In this document: positions 1 to 13,600 of the stretch, piece after piece
Numbering within the stretch: position 1 is the first letter of the stretch
Layout: the number at the start of each line of letters is the position of its first letter
Assembly: GCA_033675265.1 (NCBI GenBank)
Contig: JAUJYZ010001561.1
Span: 1-64,000 of the forward strand
Direction of reading: 5' to 3'
Length of the DNA: 64,000 nt
DNA from: Actinostola sp. cb2023
Taxonomy: Eukaryota > Cnidaria > Anthozoa > Actiniaria > Actinostolidae
The notes under the pieces: model-generated
Databases searched by the model: none
The model's input: the letters and a program-made list of their open reading frames with translations, nothing else
Told to the model about the DNA's origin: nothing
Position numbers and translations under genes: made by a program

Positions 1-40
1 GCGAAATTAAAGTCTTTGTCGCGAAAAAATTTCATGTAAC

Positions 41-380
41 AATAGGCCACTTGCACTAAGAGGTCACGTGATCCTAACTGCCATAAATCGAACAGCACTG
101 AGCAGTGTCAAAATGAACTCCAGAAATGAAAAGAGCAGCTTGAAATCAGAAGAAGGGCAAGATCCGTGCCATCCAATGCATTTTCCAAACAAAATCTTAG
201 AAAACGATCGATTTTATTTTTAATGTCATTTCTCCAGTGACAGACATTATGCGCTGAAACTTCGCCCTTCTTCTAATTTCGAGCTGCTCTTTTCATTTCT
301 GGAGTTCATTTTTGACACTGCTGTTCGATTTATGGGAGTTAGGGTCACGTGGCGTCTTAGTGCAAGTCAGTCGCCTACAA
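41..380. repeat. Foldback/MITE-like inverted repeat upstream of the TPR gene
   Basis: The left arm (about 41-175) reappears as its reverse complement at about 250-380, sharing blocks such as CTCCAGAAATGAAAAGAGCA and CACTAAGA. Arms are about 130 bp with a short spacer. This is the pattern of a non-autonomous DNA element; no transposase is visible. The rest of 381-692 shows no gene. Confidence 0.75.
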
Positions 381-692
381 TGGTAGTTCTATATATAAAA
401 TACATGTAGATAAATGATATAGTAAAATAACGAAACATTCTGAACTATACGTATATTTATTTAACTAATAGAAGATGACTCTCCGTGCTTCTATGCAAAA
501 ATAATGCACGCTGAGGTCTTGAAAGCTGCTAGTGGATGCACGAGCGGAACGCTGAAGCTGTTTTTATGTTTTTGCTCCTCCGGCTCCGTGCATCTATAAC
601 GTAATAATGCACGCTCAGCAACCAATGAAATCGCGCGTTCCTGGGAGGTACACATAGTTTATATTATAAATATCTATATTTATTCCATACAG

Positions 693-1675
693 GTGAATGG
701 ATTAGCTATATACATCTAACGTGCATGCTAATATTGGTGGTACTAGAGAAAACAACTGGCAAAGACGAAGCACGTAAGCTTGTTCCCAAAGTCAAAGAAG
801 CCCTAGATAAAGTTACAGATGACAAATCGAGCCAGTCTTATCGTCTTGCAGAGAGCAGCTACAACTACGTCCAAGGGGAGGTTGCTTTTGCCGACTTCAC
901 ATGTGGAATGTCTAGTCAGTCTCACTTTGAAGCAGGTCTTCAATGCCATAACCAGTGTTTACAAACAAGACGAGAACTACTTGGGGATCACAATGAGACG
1001 GTTTACTGTCTTAACGCAATTGGAAATTATTACATGGAACTCAAAGATCATCAGAAAGCCCTAGACTACTACACAGAGATTTTGGATACGAAGCAAAGAC
1101 TTACTGGAGGAAAAGTGCAGTTGGACGCCCCAGTGTACTCTAACCAAATCGCTTGTGTTCATGAAGAAATGGGGAAAAAGTTTCGCGACGAGTCACGAGA
1201 AAGTCGTCAGCCAAGACGAAAACAGCTGTATGAACGAGCTAAGGAAGAATTTCAGCATGCCATAAGCAAGTATCAAGAAGCTTTGGATTTGGAAAGAAAG
1301 CTTCATATTTCTGGCTACGCAAACACGGCCGCCTTCTATCGAAATATGAGCACTTCTTATTCTTTCCTCGAAGAGTATGACCAGGCTCTGGTGTGTGCCA
1401 AAAAGGCACTGTCCATCAGGAAGAAGGTCCTTGGTACTGATGCCAACACGTTGCGAAGTTACTATCAAGTTGGCATTGTCTATGAAAAACTTGGAAATCA
1501 TGATAAAGCACTGAAGTATGTCTATAAAGCGTACAACATGGAACTGTCTCTGCCTCCTGGTGAGAGGAGTCGAGTAAAGTTGAGAGTCACTGACAAAATC
1601 GGCAATTTATGCGGTGACCTTGATGAGGCAAAGGAGTATGACAGCAGAAGCGTGCTGGCTGATGATGATGTTTTG
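693..1675 (+). CDS. Exon 1 seen: TPR repeats
   Basis: Kinesin-light-chain/nephrocystin-style TPR helices are clear, for example DHQKALDYYTEIL, YDQALVCAKKALSIRKKVLG and GNHDKALKYVYKAYNMEL. An ATG lies at 725, but the frame stays open upstream to an acceptor (CCATACAG at 685-692), and the extra residues EWISYIHLTC look like part of the same helix. I therefore favour an internal exon starting at 693 in phase 1. Donor is GTAGG at 1676, phase 0. Confidence 0.85.
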
Positions 1676-4600
1676 GTAGGTATTGAATACACGAAGCATG
1701 GGATTTAACAAAGTTAGATGTGACTGGACTGAACTGTTTTCATCTGGAACTGAATCTCATAGCTGTTCTTTTTAGACTTCAGACGATGAAAAAGACGATG
1801 AAAACTCTGTGGAAGAAGACGACATTTTGTGTTCAGGTACCACTGTGTGTGATCACATTTCCTCTTCCCCCTCTTCCCCCTCTTCCCCCTCTTTTCCCTC
1901 TTTTCCCTCTTTGCCCTCTTTGCCCTCTTTTCCCTCTTTTCCCTTCTTTCCCTTCTTCCCCTTTACAATGTTGCTGTTCTTAATTGTTGCTGGTGTCGAG
2001 AACCATACCCCAAAAATGTACTACTAATGGTATTTACGCTGAAAAGGTGGATGATATAAAGCATCTCGACACCACACTAAACCAGGTTCATAAAGTCGTT
2101 TTTTCTTTGTTAATTAATGTACAGATGGTTCTTCTTCGGATTTTGATGGCTTTGAAGGAACAACAACAGTTGCACAACAACAAGTGGAACGTATCCAAGA
2201 AACTCACCAAGACAGTGACGTTCAACCAAGTCATTCCAAAGAACCAGCCTCAGCAGTGAAGTCATTTGACATAACTTTGGAGTCAGATTCCCAAGAATGC
2301 AGCGACATTCACGAAAGGTAAAGGAAGTATATACGCTGCAGTGGTGTTAAGGGAGGTGGAGGGTGTCAATGGTCCCTCAACCCGGCATTATTAGGCGATA
2401 TTCTAGTGAGGAGAAACCGGCAAAATAGACTTCGGGCATGATCAATTCCATCCTCGGAAACTACTCAGTGGGACCGAGGGAGATGCCCAATCCTAACTTG
2501 AGTATCAGCGGGCTTTTGGCTGAGGGGGAGGGAAAACGAAAGGGAAAACGAAAGAGGGAATGAAGAGAAGGGAAAAAAAGCCTGACACAGACCTATTGAT
2601 TTGAGACCCCCCCCCCCCCCCCCTCCCCCCCCCCCCTCCTCAAGGAACTCAGCCTTGATGCTGTTGGAGTTTTTAAAACCGTTTCGGTATGTTAGATACA
2701 AGCAGCTTTACATCTTCTTCAATTTGGTTTTCTCAAGATGAAACTAAGAAGGCCGGATTCTCAGGTTACCCAAGTCCCCAATCCCCATCAGCGGCCCTAC
2801 TGAATAAACCCTGGGTTTCCGAGGATGTGTCAAATCTCAAAAAAGCGAAACGAATAAAAACGATCGTCTTTGTCACATCTAGACTGAATCCATAAGTCGG
2901 TCCCAGTTCGCTCTCTGTCGATCCTGATGTCGCTCACCCAACCGACCATTCTCGTACCCAGAGCCCGCTCGTCATTTGGTTTGTCGCTGGCTCTGGGAAA
3001 CCCTGTTGCTCGGTCGTCAAATTTTGACGACCAAGTCGTCAGAGCGCATGCTCATACTAAAGACCGCTGAGAGTGGGTACTGTGGAAGAGTCTACTGGCG
3101 ACGTAGTGTTCACGTTGGTTTGAATATTCAAACAATGTAACAAGTACACAAGTTTGTACATTTATCTTCGTGTAGCCGTTTAAAAGCCCTTCGACGTTCA
3201 TCACCGGTTCTTCTCTGGCTCTGTTGCGATAAAGGCTGGACGATAAATACATGTTCTAATATAATCTTGCATGTGAGCCTTCCTGTCTTCCGCTTTGTTA
3301 TTGTTTCTCTCGAATTATAAAAATATTCCTTTGAATGCTCAAAGCGAGTACGATCGATTGTGTCCAGATTGTGTCTGTAGCCGTTACTTTTATAATTTAT
3401 GTATTGTTAGATCTCCCTTCACGAATTTATGTCTACACAGTTTCCATTGATTTATTATTCAAAAAAGGTATATAGTTTTTGAAAATAATATTGTATGAAA
3501 TTACTACAACCGTCGCTGTCATTCGCTTCGTTCGCTTTGCAAGTTTGAATCTTTGTTTATCTCATGGACCAATCAAATACGATCATTCATTGTTGATTTC
3601 AACAGCCAATGAAATTCGCTAAAATTTCAGGGATTACCAGAGCCAGCGACAAACCAAATGACGAGCGGGCTCTGGGTACGAGAATGCCAACCGACTTATC
3701 ACATATCATATCAGATTTTGTTCTCGTCTCGAAATACGGAGACCTCCAATCAAATCACTTGTTATATGGTCTGATAAGATTTGAACCAATCACAGAACAG
3801 CTCTTATTGCTCTAAACTACTTCCGTTACGATAACTCTTCCAAGATCATTCCGAAGCCATTTTGTGAACCACGTTTAGTGAAACTCTGGAAGGAAAAGAA
3901 AGGGTTTCTTTAAAGAATTTGGAAGAGAGACTCAGAGGGCTCTATTCAATCGGAATATGCATTCGTTAGTGTTCCTAGGGCCGCCGTACAAAGCATTTGT
4001 TATGGGAATTCACTCGAAATATTCAACGGCCGACGCTAGGTCCGCACATCGAATAAAAACACCGACTAATACTGCAACTCTGAGTCGTTTGGTTTGGACT
4101 TGGTTCGACAGCTGGAAGGGAAAAAGCTTTCTTTTTGTCTTTCTTTGTGTCCTGTGAATCGATTGTGAATCTGTGTTCTGTGATTCTGTGATTCCATGGG
4201 CCGTCGAAGTAGCATATATTCTTGTCATTTTTCTCGAACATCTTTATAAACCTTATTGTTTTTCAAACGTCCAGACATTCTCTGTATTCATACATATAGA
4301 TTCAAATGATATTTTAAATAGTTATTCAGAAATTTGGGAACAACAGATTTCGCTGAAATCTACAACCTAATTAAAATGCAAGAGAAAACTTGCAATGCCC
4401 AAGCCACACACAAATTATCGAAAACGTAGTTTTAGCTACAGTGGGGCTCAAATATGGAATAACTTACCTTCGCGGATCAGAAATATTGACTCTATTGGGC
4501 AATTTAAAAGGGAAATAAACCGAATACTCTGAACATCAGATTCCCACACGGCAATCATGTAAATCAGTATGCAGTAATAGTACGCATATATTTTTAATTT

Positions 4601-7600
4601 TTATTTGTATATCACTACTTATATTGTTATGTTACTGATGATTTTACCGTGTTTAAATAAACTATATGTATGTATGAGCCTCGTTTTCGTTTAAACAGAA
4701 TATTAGTGTAAACGTGATAAGTCGCTATTTGAGCGACCACCTATCTAACAGGAGCGAAAACAGCGACTTATGGAATCAGTCTATGTCACATCAAGAATCT
4801 CTAGAAATCACGTTCTTATTCCGCTGCCATGCATTTTTATACTGGCCTTTAATACAGGTCAGAATAATTAGAATTCGCCCATAGAGATCGATAAATAAGT
4901 GGCTGAGAATTATTTCGGGACTTTGGTCGATAGTGGCCGGTGAATAGAGGGTGGTAGCTTAATACAGGTCTAACATTTATGCATAGGGTGTATTCCAATT
5001 AAATAGCATGTCCATCAACTTCCTTCTTACAACATGAGTGGCTGTGTTGTATAAGAGCCGAAGGCGAGTGATTGTAGATCGTATACAACACGGACGCGAA
5101 TGTTGTAAACTACTCATCAAACGTCTAGGTGCTTAACCTCATTTTACGGTAGAATTTCCAAGGTTTGATTACGTTTGGCTTAGAAAACCCAACTTAAAAA
5201 AGTCGATATTAATGAGGACGATACAATATTCTCCACGGTTATAATTTCTATTTTGATTTCCTCGTGAATTATTAATGAGTTTGATAATTATATTTATATT
5301 CATTAGCCAATCCATAGGAGCTGAGGGATATTGTTGGAATGTCAAAAGCACTGGAGTTTTGTTGTGTTTTGAGCGAGGCACGTTACTGTCGGACACAATG
5401 ATTACATGCCACCTGTACACCCAGTATCAAGTCCCCTTAGAGCCCATGGAAACACTAGTCAGTTGGGTCGTCAGTTTGGAGGCCAAAGCATTGACGTTAA
5501 ACACGAATTTCACTATGGTAATACCACATTGTGGACCCACAAACACTCCTGGATACGAAGTTGTAGTCAAAGAGTTTTGTAAGGAAACTAAGACATGGAA
5601 AGAGCTCGACAGCTGTGAGTTTACGAAGATACAAAGTAAAAGAGGTAACATTGACTACTATGTTTTAGAATGTCTGACGTTTTGTCGGCGCTGTTACTCG
5701 GGCTACATGCAAACAGGTCTCTACCGATCGATATTAATTAGTGAGGTATACACCCTATGTAATACTCGATTTCTTGAATTTGCATAAATTTGAAAAAACT
5801 GAAAGAATAACGAGTTAAGTAAAGGTAAAATAATAGATTGAAAGATCATCCACAGTTTAGTAATTACCCCAAAAGTGCATTAATAAAAATGAAACTAGCA
5901 TAAAGTAGTAAGCGTTTGAAAGGTGCAAAATACATGGAAACGAGGCATTTAGGGCCAATGTCCGGTTTCTGGCACAAATCTTTGTAATTTCAAGTCACTA
6001 GATCTTTTCAAGATTTCGTGGTACAGCCCTAAAATTTGGTGTGTTCATTATTGAAAACACTCTCTTCAAAGAGATTGTCAGATATTGCTGTAATATATTC
6101 CCAATAACAAAGTAAATGAGATTTTACGATTCTACCAGTTATGCAAAGGGTATATACAGTCCGTTTATGTGTGTGTTGTGATGTTGTCGTTGTTGATGTT
6201 GTTGATGTTGTCGTCAATGTTATCGATGTTGCTGTCGTTCATATAACTTGTTTCTATCGATAGATCGTGTTGACCAGAAAGGACGAATAGACCTAACGAA
6301 CATCAAAGTACCATCAATACTGCTGACCAGAAAGGATTGTGGTATCATATCTGTGACGTCACGGTTGGTGACTGACACGCTGTCTATTGGACTCGTCAGC
6401 TGTACACTGACCTCAACTGTCTTTCCCAAAGTTGTGATTACAGTTAAAGGGAACACAGTTAAAGACACCATGTCACTGTCTCTAAAAGTACGAAACAAGT
6501 GATACTACGTTATGCCAAATATACATAGCCTTACTCTTTGTGCGTCATCTTGTTTTGCTCGAAGGTGAATCAAGAATATGCCGAGATTAAGTAGCCAATG
6601 AGAGCACGCGTAAAGTACTATTCACTAGTGTGGTATACAGCTATTTCAAAAAAGATTGGTGCAGGTTTTGTTGCATCTTGCATACCAAGCCCGAAATGCA
6701 CTATGGGCGATGAGAAGGTCACAACAATATTGGACTCTGAGAATTTTCCCCAGTGTCCCCCAATTAGTGCGCAAACGCTAGAACACATTCGCAATATGGA
6801 GCCGGCATATTTTCTTCTGTGTTTGCATGCTGACGTTATTTATATATGGTCCACAATACATTTCGGGCTTGGTATGCAACGTGCAACGAAACCGCCTTCA
6901 CCAACCTTTTTTGAAATACCGTAAAGTTCCGAAAATAGCGACCCCCCGAAAGTAGCGACCCCTCGAAAGTAAACAGTAAAAAATGATGCTTGCTTACAAA
7001 TCCCGAAAGTAACGATCCCCCGAAAGTAGCGATCCCTCCGAAAGTAGCGATCCTGCTCTAGAACGATGATTAGATTAGATGGCGAACAGCACTAGTAAAC
7101 AGCACGTAAAGAGCCAGAACATTTACTGCTACACATAAACAAATGTAACAAAAGCTATAATCATAATATAATACGTTCTAGATCCTGTGAATATTCGTTG
7201 TTTCAGTTAAAATACCGTACATGATGTCGTTTAAGGTACACGGTATGGCTCCTAAAAGTTAACGATTTCAGCACCCCGAAAGTAGCGACCACCCGAAAGT
7301 AGCGACCCCCCGAAAGTAACAGTTACCTAAGGCTGCTAAATCCGAAAGTAACGCCCTCGCTACTTTCGGAACTTTACGGTAGCTGTATACTAATACTAAA
7401 TATCACAAATTAAACAGTATCACTATGTGGTACTAAATAGTACTATTTATTGTGCACGGTTTAAGTGTTTGTACTCTACTTTGAGAATTATTAATGTAGT
7501 TTGTATGCCTAATTAATTCGATTCCCATTTGGCATTTTCACTGTTAATGACAACGTAGATGCAACTGGGTGTATATAGATATTTCATTGATAGTTATATA

Positions 7601-10600
7601 TTAAATATAGATATTTCATGTGTTTTTCTTTGTTTGTCGATAGGTTCAGCCACTTCCTCCAAGGTTTCTCAAAACTGAAAACTTTTTCTGTGGTCCCGTC
7701 CTTCATATCGATAAATCCACATCCACTGATATCCTTGAACCAGTAGCGGTGTGCTTTCCTCACCCTCTGTCCTGGCATGGTGACAACACACCACGGTGTG
7801 GAGAGGTTCGAGTGTTACACAGAGCACGTGATAACTGGAATGATGAATGGTTAGACATCACAGATGATATTAGTACGTGTATGGATCAGGACATGGTATC
7901 AATTGAGGTCAAACACTTCTCCATGTAAGTCGAATGAATCACGTAATTTCAAAACTTATATGAGACATAGGACAACAAAATGATTACCTGGAAAGAGCTC
8001 GTTGAGATGAGTAAAAATGTTAAGTTTGGAAAAGATCGCTTCACAAATTGCGAAGATATGAATTTTCAAAAATCGAAATTTTGTATGAAAACCTTTGTTG
8101 GTAGGCAGCATAAATTTCCAAAGGTTTTCATTTAAAAAACGGTTTTTGAAAATTCATATCTTTGCAATTTGTGAAGCGATCTTTTCCAAACTTCACATTG
8201 TTACTACTTAGTTTCATCGAGCTCTTCAGTTCCAGCTATGATAATCATATTTTTGTCCTATGAGTTTTGAAATTACATGATAAACCCTCATTGCTTAGAG
8301 AAACAGGCCTACTTCGGGTCCTAGAGTCGTCATAAATCGCCTCATAAGTCGAAAAGTGAACGTGTTTTCTTTTGTATAATATAAGGACATAAGGCACGAA
8401 ATTCGCCAGTTATCATTGAGAAAACAACCAAGGTTTTTCAGTATACTTGAGTATACTTCCACGAGGGATGGCCGTACGTCCTCCTACATTCCACCAACGA
8501 CCCTTGCGATAGAAAGTAACTGTCCCTTTGAAAACACTCGTACCATTGATGAAGCACAGCACCACTTTAAAGACAAAACTAAATCATAAAGTTTCTATCT
8601 TCAACTTGACGCTGGAAAATATAAAAGATACATCGGTCTGCTTTACTTTTCAGACCCTGTGTCCGAGCCCATGATACCTTGCGCGCGGCATAATAGAAAA
8701 TTGCGACATATTTCAGATCAGAAAACGTCCGGTTCTTCATACAGTTGATATTATATAGTTTTAGCAGGTGCATGTAAACACAATCAAAACATTGCTGCAA
8801 GGCATCATGGACTTGGACATGGTCTTTAGGGCTCTGTTTATGAAAGAGGGATAACCCTAGTGCTAGGATGATCCTAGCAGGCGAATCAACCTACCGCCTA
8901 TATATCTATTGCTTTCTGTTTACATGGGCCGGGGTAGAGTTCTTACGGGTGTCTCGCAGATAGGATGATCCTACTACTACGGTCAGTAACTTTCGTCTTT
9001 TAAACGAAACAAGGCTCTCCTACTACCCTACCAGGGTTGTAATCACCTGAGCTTGGGATTCCTGTGGACACACGTCCACCATGTTTGTATCCGAAATTAG
9101 TAGCCACGTACTTCATCAATATGCTAACGAACCTAGTAGCGCATCCAGTAACATCCAATGTACGTTGGCATTTTATCATGTAAATGCAATGTACAGTTGT
9201 CCCTATTGCTAGGAAGATCCTAGCGCTAGGGTTATCCCTCTCATGTAAACAGGGCCTAAGATACAACAACAGTGCTCTCCGTCATTTCCGTTTGTTCATA
9301 TCTAAAGGTTTTGGCCGATATGGATTGAAGATCGGGAGAACATTCATAAATTGTTCAACAAGGCGAAGAGCCTGCTATCCACACTTTGTGGATCTTCACC
9401 AGTCAGCGCTTGGTGTTGTGTGGAAGAAAGTGGACGTGTTGGAAAAGGCAAGGCCATTCTTCAGTTAAGTGTGATGCCATCGCATCTTGCACCAGATGAA
9501 GACTGCAATTGTAAAACAGATTTGTACAACGAAGAAGAGATAGTGGTGGAACTAAGAGGTGGTGTGTCACGACACATACAAGAAGATCTACCAGGAGATG
9601 AAGGGCCATTTACCATCAAGTAAGTAGTCTGTAGAAACAAACGACTCGACGCCATTGATGAAAGTCAATTCCCTGTCCAAACCCTTGGACAGGAGTCTCG
9701 GGAGTCCCAGGAGTCGCATACGGAATTTCCTTTCCAAATCCTTGGGCAGGAGTCCCAGGAGTCCCATTCGGAATTTTCTTTCCAAATCCTTGGGCAGGAG
9801 TCCCAGGAGTCCCATTCGGAATTTCCTTTCCATATCCTTGGGCAGGAGTCCCAGGAGTCCCATACAGAATTTCCTTTCCAAATCCCTCGAGTCCTAGGAG
9901 TCCCAGGAGTCCCAGGAGTCCCAGACGAGATCACTTTGAAGCCGTGACATGCGAGGTTCTTTTAGCCTGCGCTCGCATCCAAACTAAACCACGGTATAGT
10001 CAGTCTGCGAATCAGTGCATGATTCCTTGTTCTGGACCCCCAGCATATTAGCACGATTATATATAATAGCTTCTGATCGCCAGAAAGGCAATTCTGATCT
10101 ATCTTCTATCGCCAATTCTCATTCTTACGCGTGTCCTGGTTGGTTGTGGTACTCGCGCTATGTTTATTTTTGAAATTGGCTTCCACCTTTACTTTTAGCG
10201 AGGATATATGGACACAGCATTTACAGCCGACGACAGGCTATAAGAACATTCTTTGAGAAAAACAACGTGTCTGTAAATCCCTGTAAATCTCCCCACAGGC
10301 TACGGCAAATATCTCAGTATGATATTCCAGTATCTACCCAGGCCATACACCGAATCGAAATATGGCGACTAATTTGAATAACTATTGTTCCTGACTGACC
10401 AACCTCTCATTCATGTGAAAACGCTTTTGTGTTTCCACGTGAACACGAGGTTGGTCAGTCCAGAACAATAGTTATTCAAATTGGTCACCATATTTCGATT
10501 CGGTGTATAGTAGCGGATATATGTACTGATCCACCGTAAACCTCGTGGTTCAAGTGTTGTTGTTTCTTGTTGTTGTAATTACTTTATAAATAAATTACTT

Positions 10601-13600
10601 TTGTAACGTGTCAATCGATTTAGCAGTACTGCTAATTCCCCATCCTTAACGGACGACCAGGTTTTTTTTAGCAATATAATTCCAGCGGAGTATTTGATTG
10701 AAAACGATAAATAAATGTAATAGAAGTGTCTTGGAATATTTATTTCAGTGCCACTCGTCGGCTCGTTAACTCGGTGAGTTTGACTACCGAGCCGGCGAGC
10801 CAGTGGCTCGCAATCTGTCTTCAGATTGGGCCCTGTATTCTGTAGTCTAACCATTCTAGCTATATCCATTGGAGGGGAGGACGAAGAAACGATACAACAA
10901 TTCTTTTAAGATTTAAAAACGGGAACTATGTTGATGTGTTTGCCGCCGGGTTCACCTGAATGTTTGTTATCGATTTCAACACGTTTTTTTTCTCAAACTA
11001 TACTTTTATAGCCTTTCGTTGGTCTGGATAAAGACTTTACAATTCAAACTGGTCATGTACGGCTGTAAATGCTGTGTCCATATATCCTCGCTAAAAGTAA
11101 AGGTGGATACCATTTTGAAAATAAATATAGCGCGAGTACCACAAACCAATCAGGACACGCGTAAGAATGAAAATTGGCGATAGCCAATTATAAGCTATTA
11201 TATATAATCGTGCTACTATGCTGGGGGTCCAGAACAAGGAATCATGCACTGATTCGCAGACTGACTAACCGTGGTTTAGTTTGGATGCGAGCGCAGGCTA
11301 GGTTCTTTCTTTGAAGAGGAAGTATATGCGGTATTCTAATCTCACCCTCTCAACTCTATCGACAGATTTAGCTCGAGAAAAAAGACAAGTTCTTCAATGC
11401 ATGTACGTGTATTTGGCGAATTTGGCTATTGCCTTTTTCTAAGTGGCCTGAAACCTCGGGCATGTGTTTGTAAGCTACCCTACTTGCCTCCAGACTTTGA
11501 ACAGGTAATATTAATGCTTCATGAATTGCTGGATTTCAATTAATAGACGTCATTTCCGGTCTCGTGAGGAATTTTTGTCTACTGAATTGCAAGTATTCAA
11601 TATAATGCTCTCTGCTTGATAGCACGTGAAGGGCAGTGTTTGCCCGTCATTTGAAGGCAAATAATGAGATTCAAGTACTTTTAACAGCTGATTGAAACTG
11701 CACACCTATTTACTTGCTGGCTTAGCTATATAGTCGTTTTCGTATGAGTGGGAAACCTACGGCACGGAGTTACGGTCACGGTACAGAATCGAACACATTG
11801 TATTCAACCAATCACAGTGCGCTAAATCATTGCTCACCAATCAGAATCCTTGATAACGGCACGTTCACGGCACGGTACCGTCACGGCAGGAACCGTACCG
11901 TACCGTAACTACTTCCCACTCATAAGAAAACGACTCTGATATGATGAAGTATTGTTTGTTTATAAAGGTACACCCCCTTGAATACTTTGGTATTCCACTG
12001 GACGACAAGGTGTTACTAGAGACGTCTGCGGAGGTGCTGTTTAAATTTAAGAATGATGAACATGAAACCTTGAGAAAGATCGCAGGCGAGTCTCTTGAAA
12101 TATCAAGTGAAGAGAAAGCCATCAAATCATTTTATCAACAAATAACACATACAGCGTTCGAAGAGCACGCTTTCTGTGTTTTAGTTTCCAGTCTAGCATC
12201 CTTGGAAGGCGGAGGCGGGCTGCATGTCAAGGAACGACTTGAAGCAGGTATGTAGTAATAGTCTAGTGGGTGAGGTCCCTCTCATCCCTCTCTTCTCCTT
12301 TTGTCATTCACAGTAAGGAATGAGCCGTGATATTTGTGTTTCATCAGTACCTGTCTTGTAAGGTCTGATTGGAGTGTCATTCTAAGGAACGTGCCGTGAT
12401 ATTTGTGTTTCATCAGTAACTGTCTTGTAAGGTCTGATTGGAGTGTCATTCTAAGGAACGTGCCGTGATATTTGTGTTTTATCAGTACCTGTCTTGTAAG
12501 GTCTGATTGGAGTGTCATTCTAAGGAACGTGCCGTGATATTTGTGTTTCATCAGTAACTGTCTTGTAAGGTCTGATTGGAGTGTCATTCTAAGGAACGTG
12601 CCGTGATATTTGTGTTTTATCAGTACCTGTCTTGTAAGGTCTGATTGGAGTGTCATTCTAAGGAACGTGCCGTGATATTGATGTTTCATCAGTAACTGTC
12701 TTGTAAGGTCTGATTGGAGTGTCATTCTAAGGAACGTGCCGTGATATTTGTGTTTTATCAGTACCTGTCTTGTAAGGTCTGATTGGAGTGTCATTCTAAG
12801 GAACGTGCCGTGATATTTGTGTTTCATCAGTAACTGTCTTGTAAGGTCTGATTGGAGTGTCATTCTAAGGAACGTGCCGTGATATTTGTGTTTTATCAGT
12901 ACCTGTCTTGTAAGGTCTGATTGGAGTGTCATTCTAAGGAATGAGCCGTGATATTTGTGTTTTCATCAGTACCTGTCTTGTAAGGTCTGATTGGAGTGTC
13001 ATTCTAAGGAACGTGCCGTGATATTTGTGTTTCATCAGTAACTGTCTTGTAAGGTCTGATTGGAGTGTCATTCTAAGGAACGTGCCGTGATATTTGTGTT
13101 TTATCAGTACCTGTCTTGTAAGGTCTGATTGGAGTGTCATTCTAAGGAACGTGCCGTGATATTGATGTTTCATCAGTAACTGTCTTGTAAGGTCTGATTG
13201 GAGTGTCATTCTAAGGAACGTGCCGTGTTATTTGTGTTTTATCAGTAACTGTCTTGTAAGGTCTGATTGGAGTGTCATTCTAAGGAACGTGCCGTGATAT
13301 TTGTGTTTTATCAGTAACTGTCTTGTAAGGTCTGATTGGAGTGTCATTCTAAGGAACGTGCCGTGATATTTGTGTTTTATCAGTAACTGTCTCGTAAGGT
13401 CTGATTGGAGTGTCATTCTAAGGAACGTGCCGTGCTATTTGTGTTTTATCAGTAACTGTCTTGTGTAAGGTCTGATTGGAGTGTCATTCTAAGGAACGTG
13501 CCGTGATATTGATGTTTCATCAGTAACTGTCTTGTAAGGTCTGATTGGAGTGTCATTCTAAGGAACGTGCCGTGTTATTTGTGTTTTATCAGTAACTGTC

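Noticed and set aside
2465..2701. - strand frame with a glycine run
   Set aside because: The glycines come from the poly-C tract; no other support.
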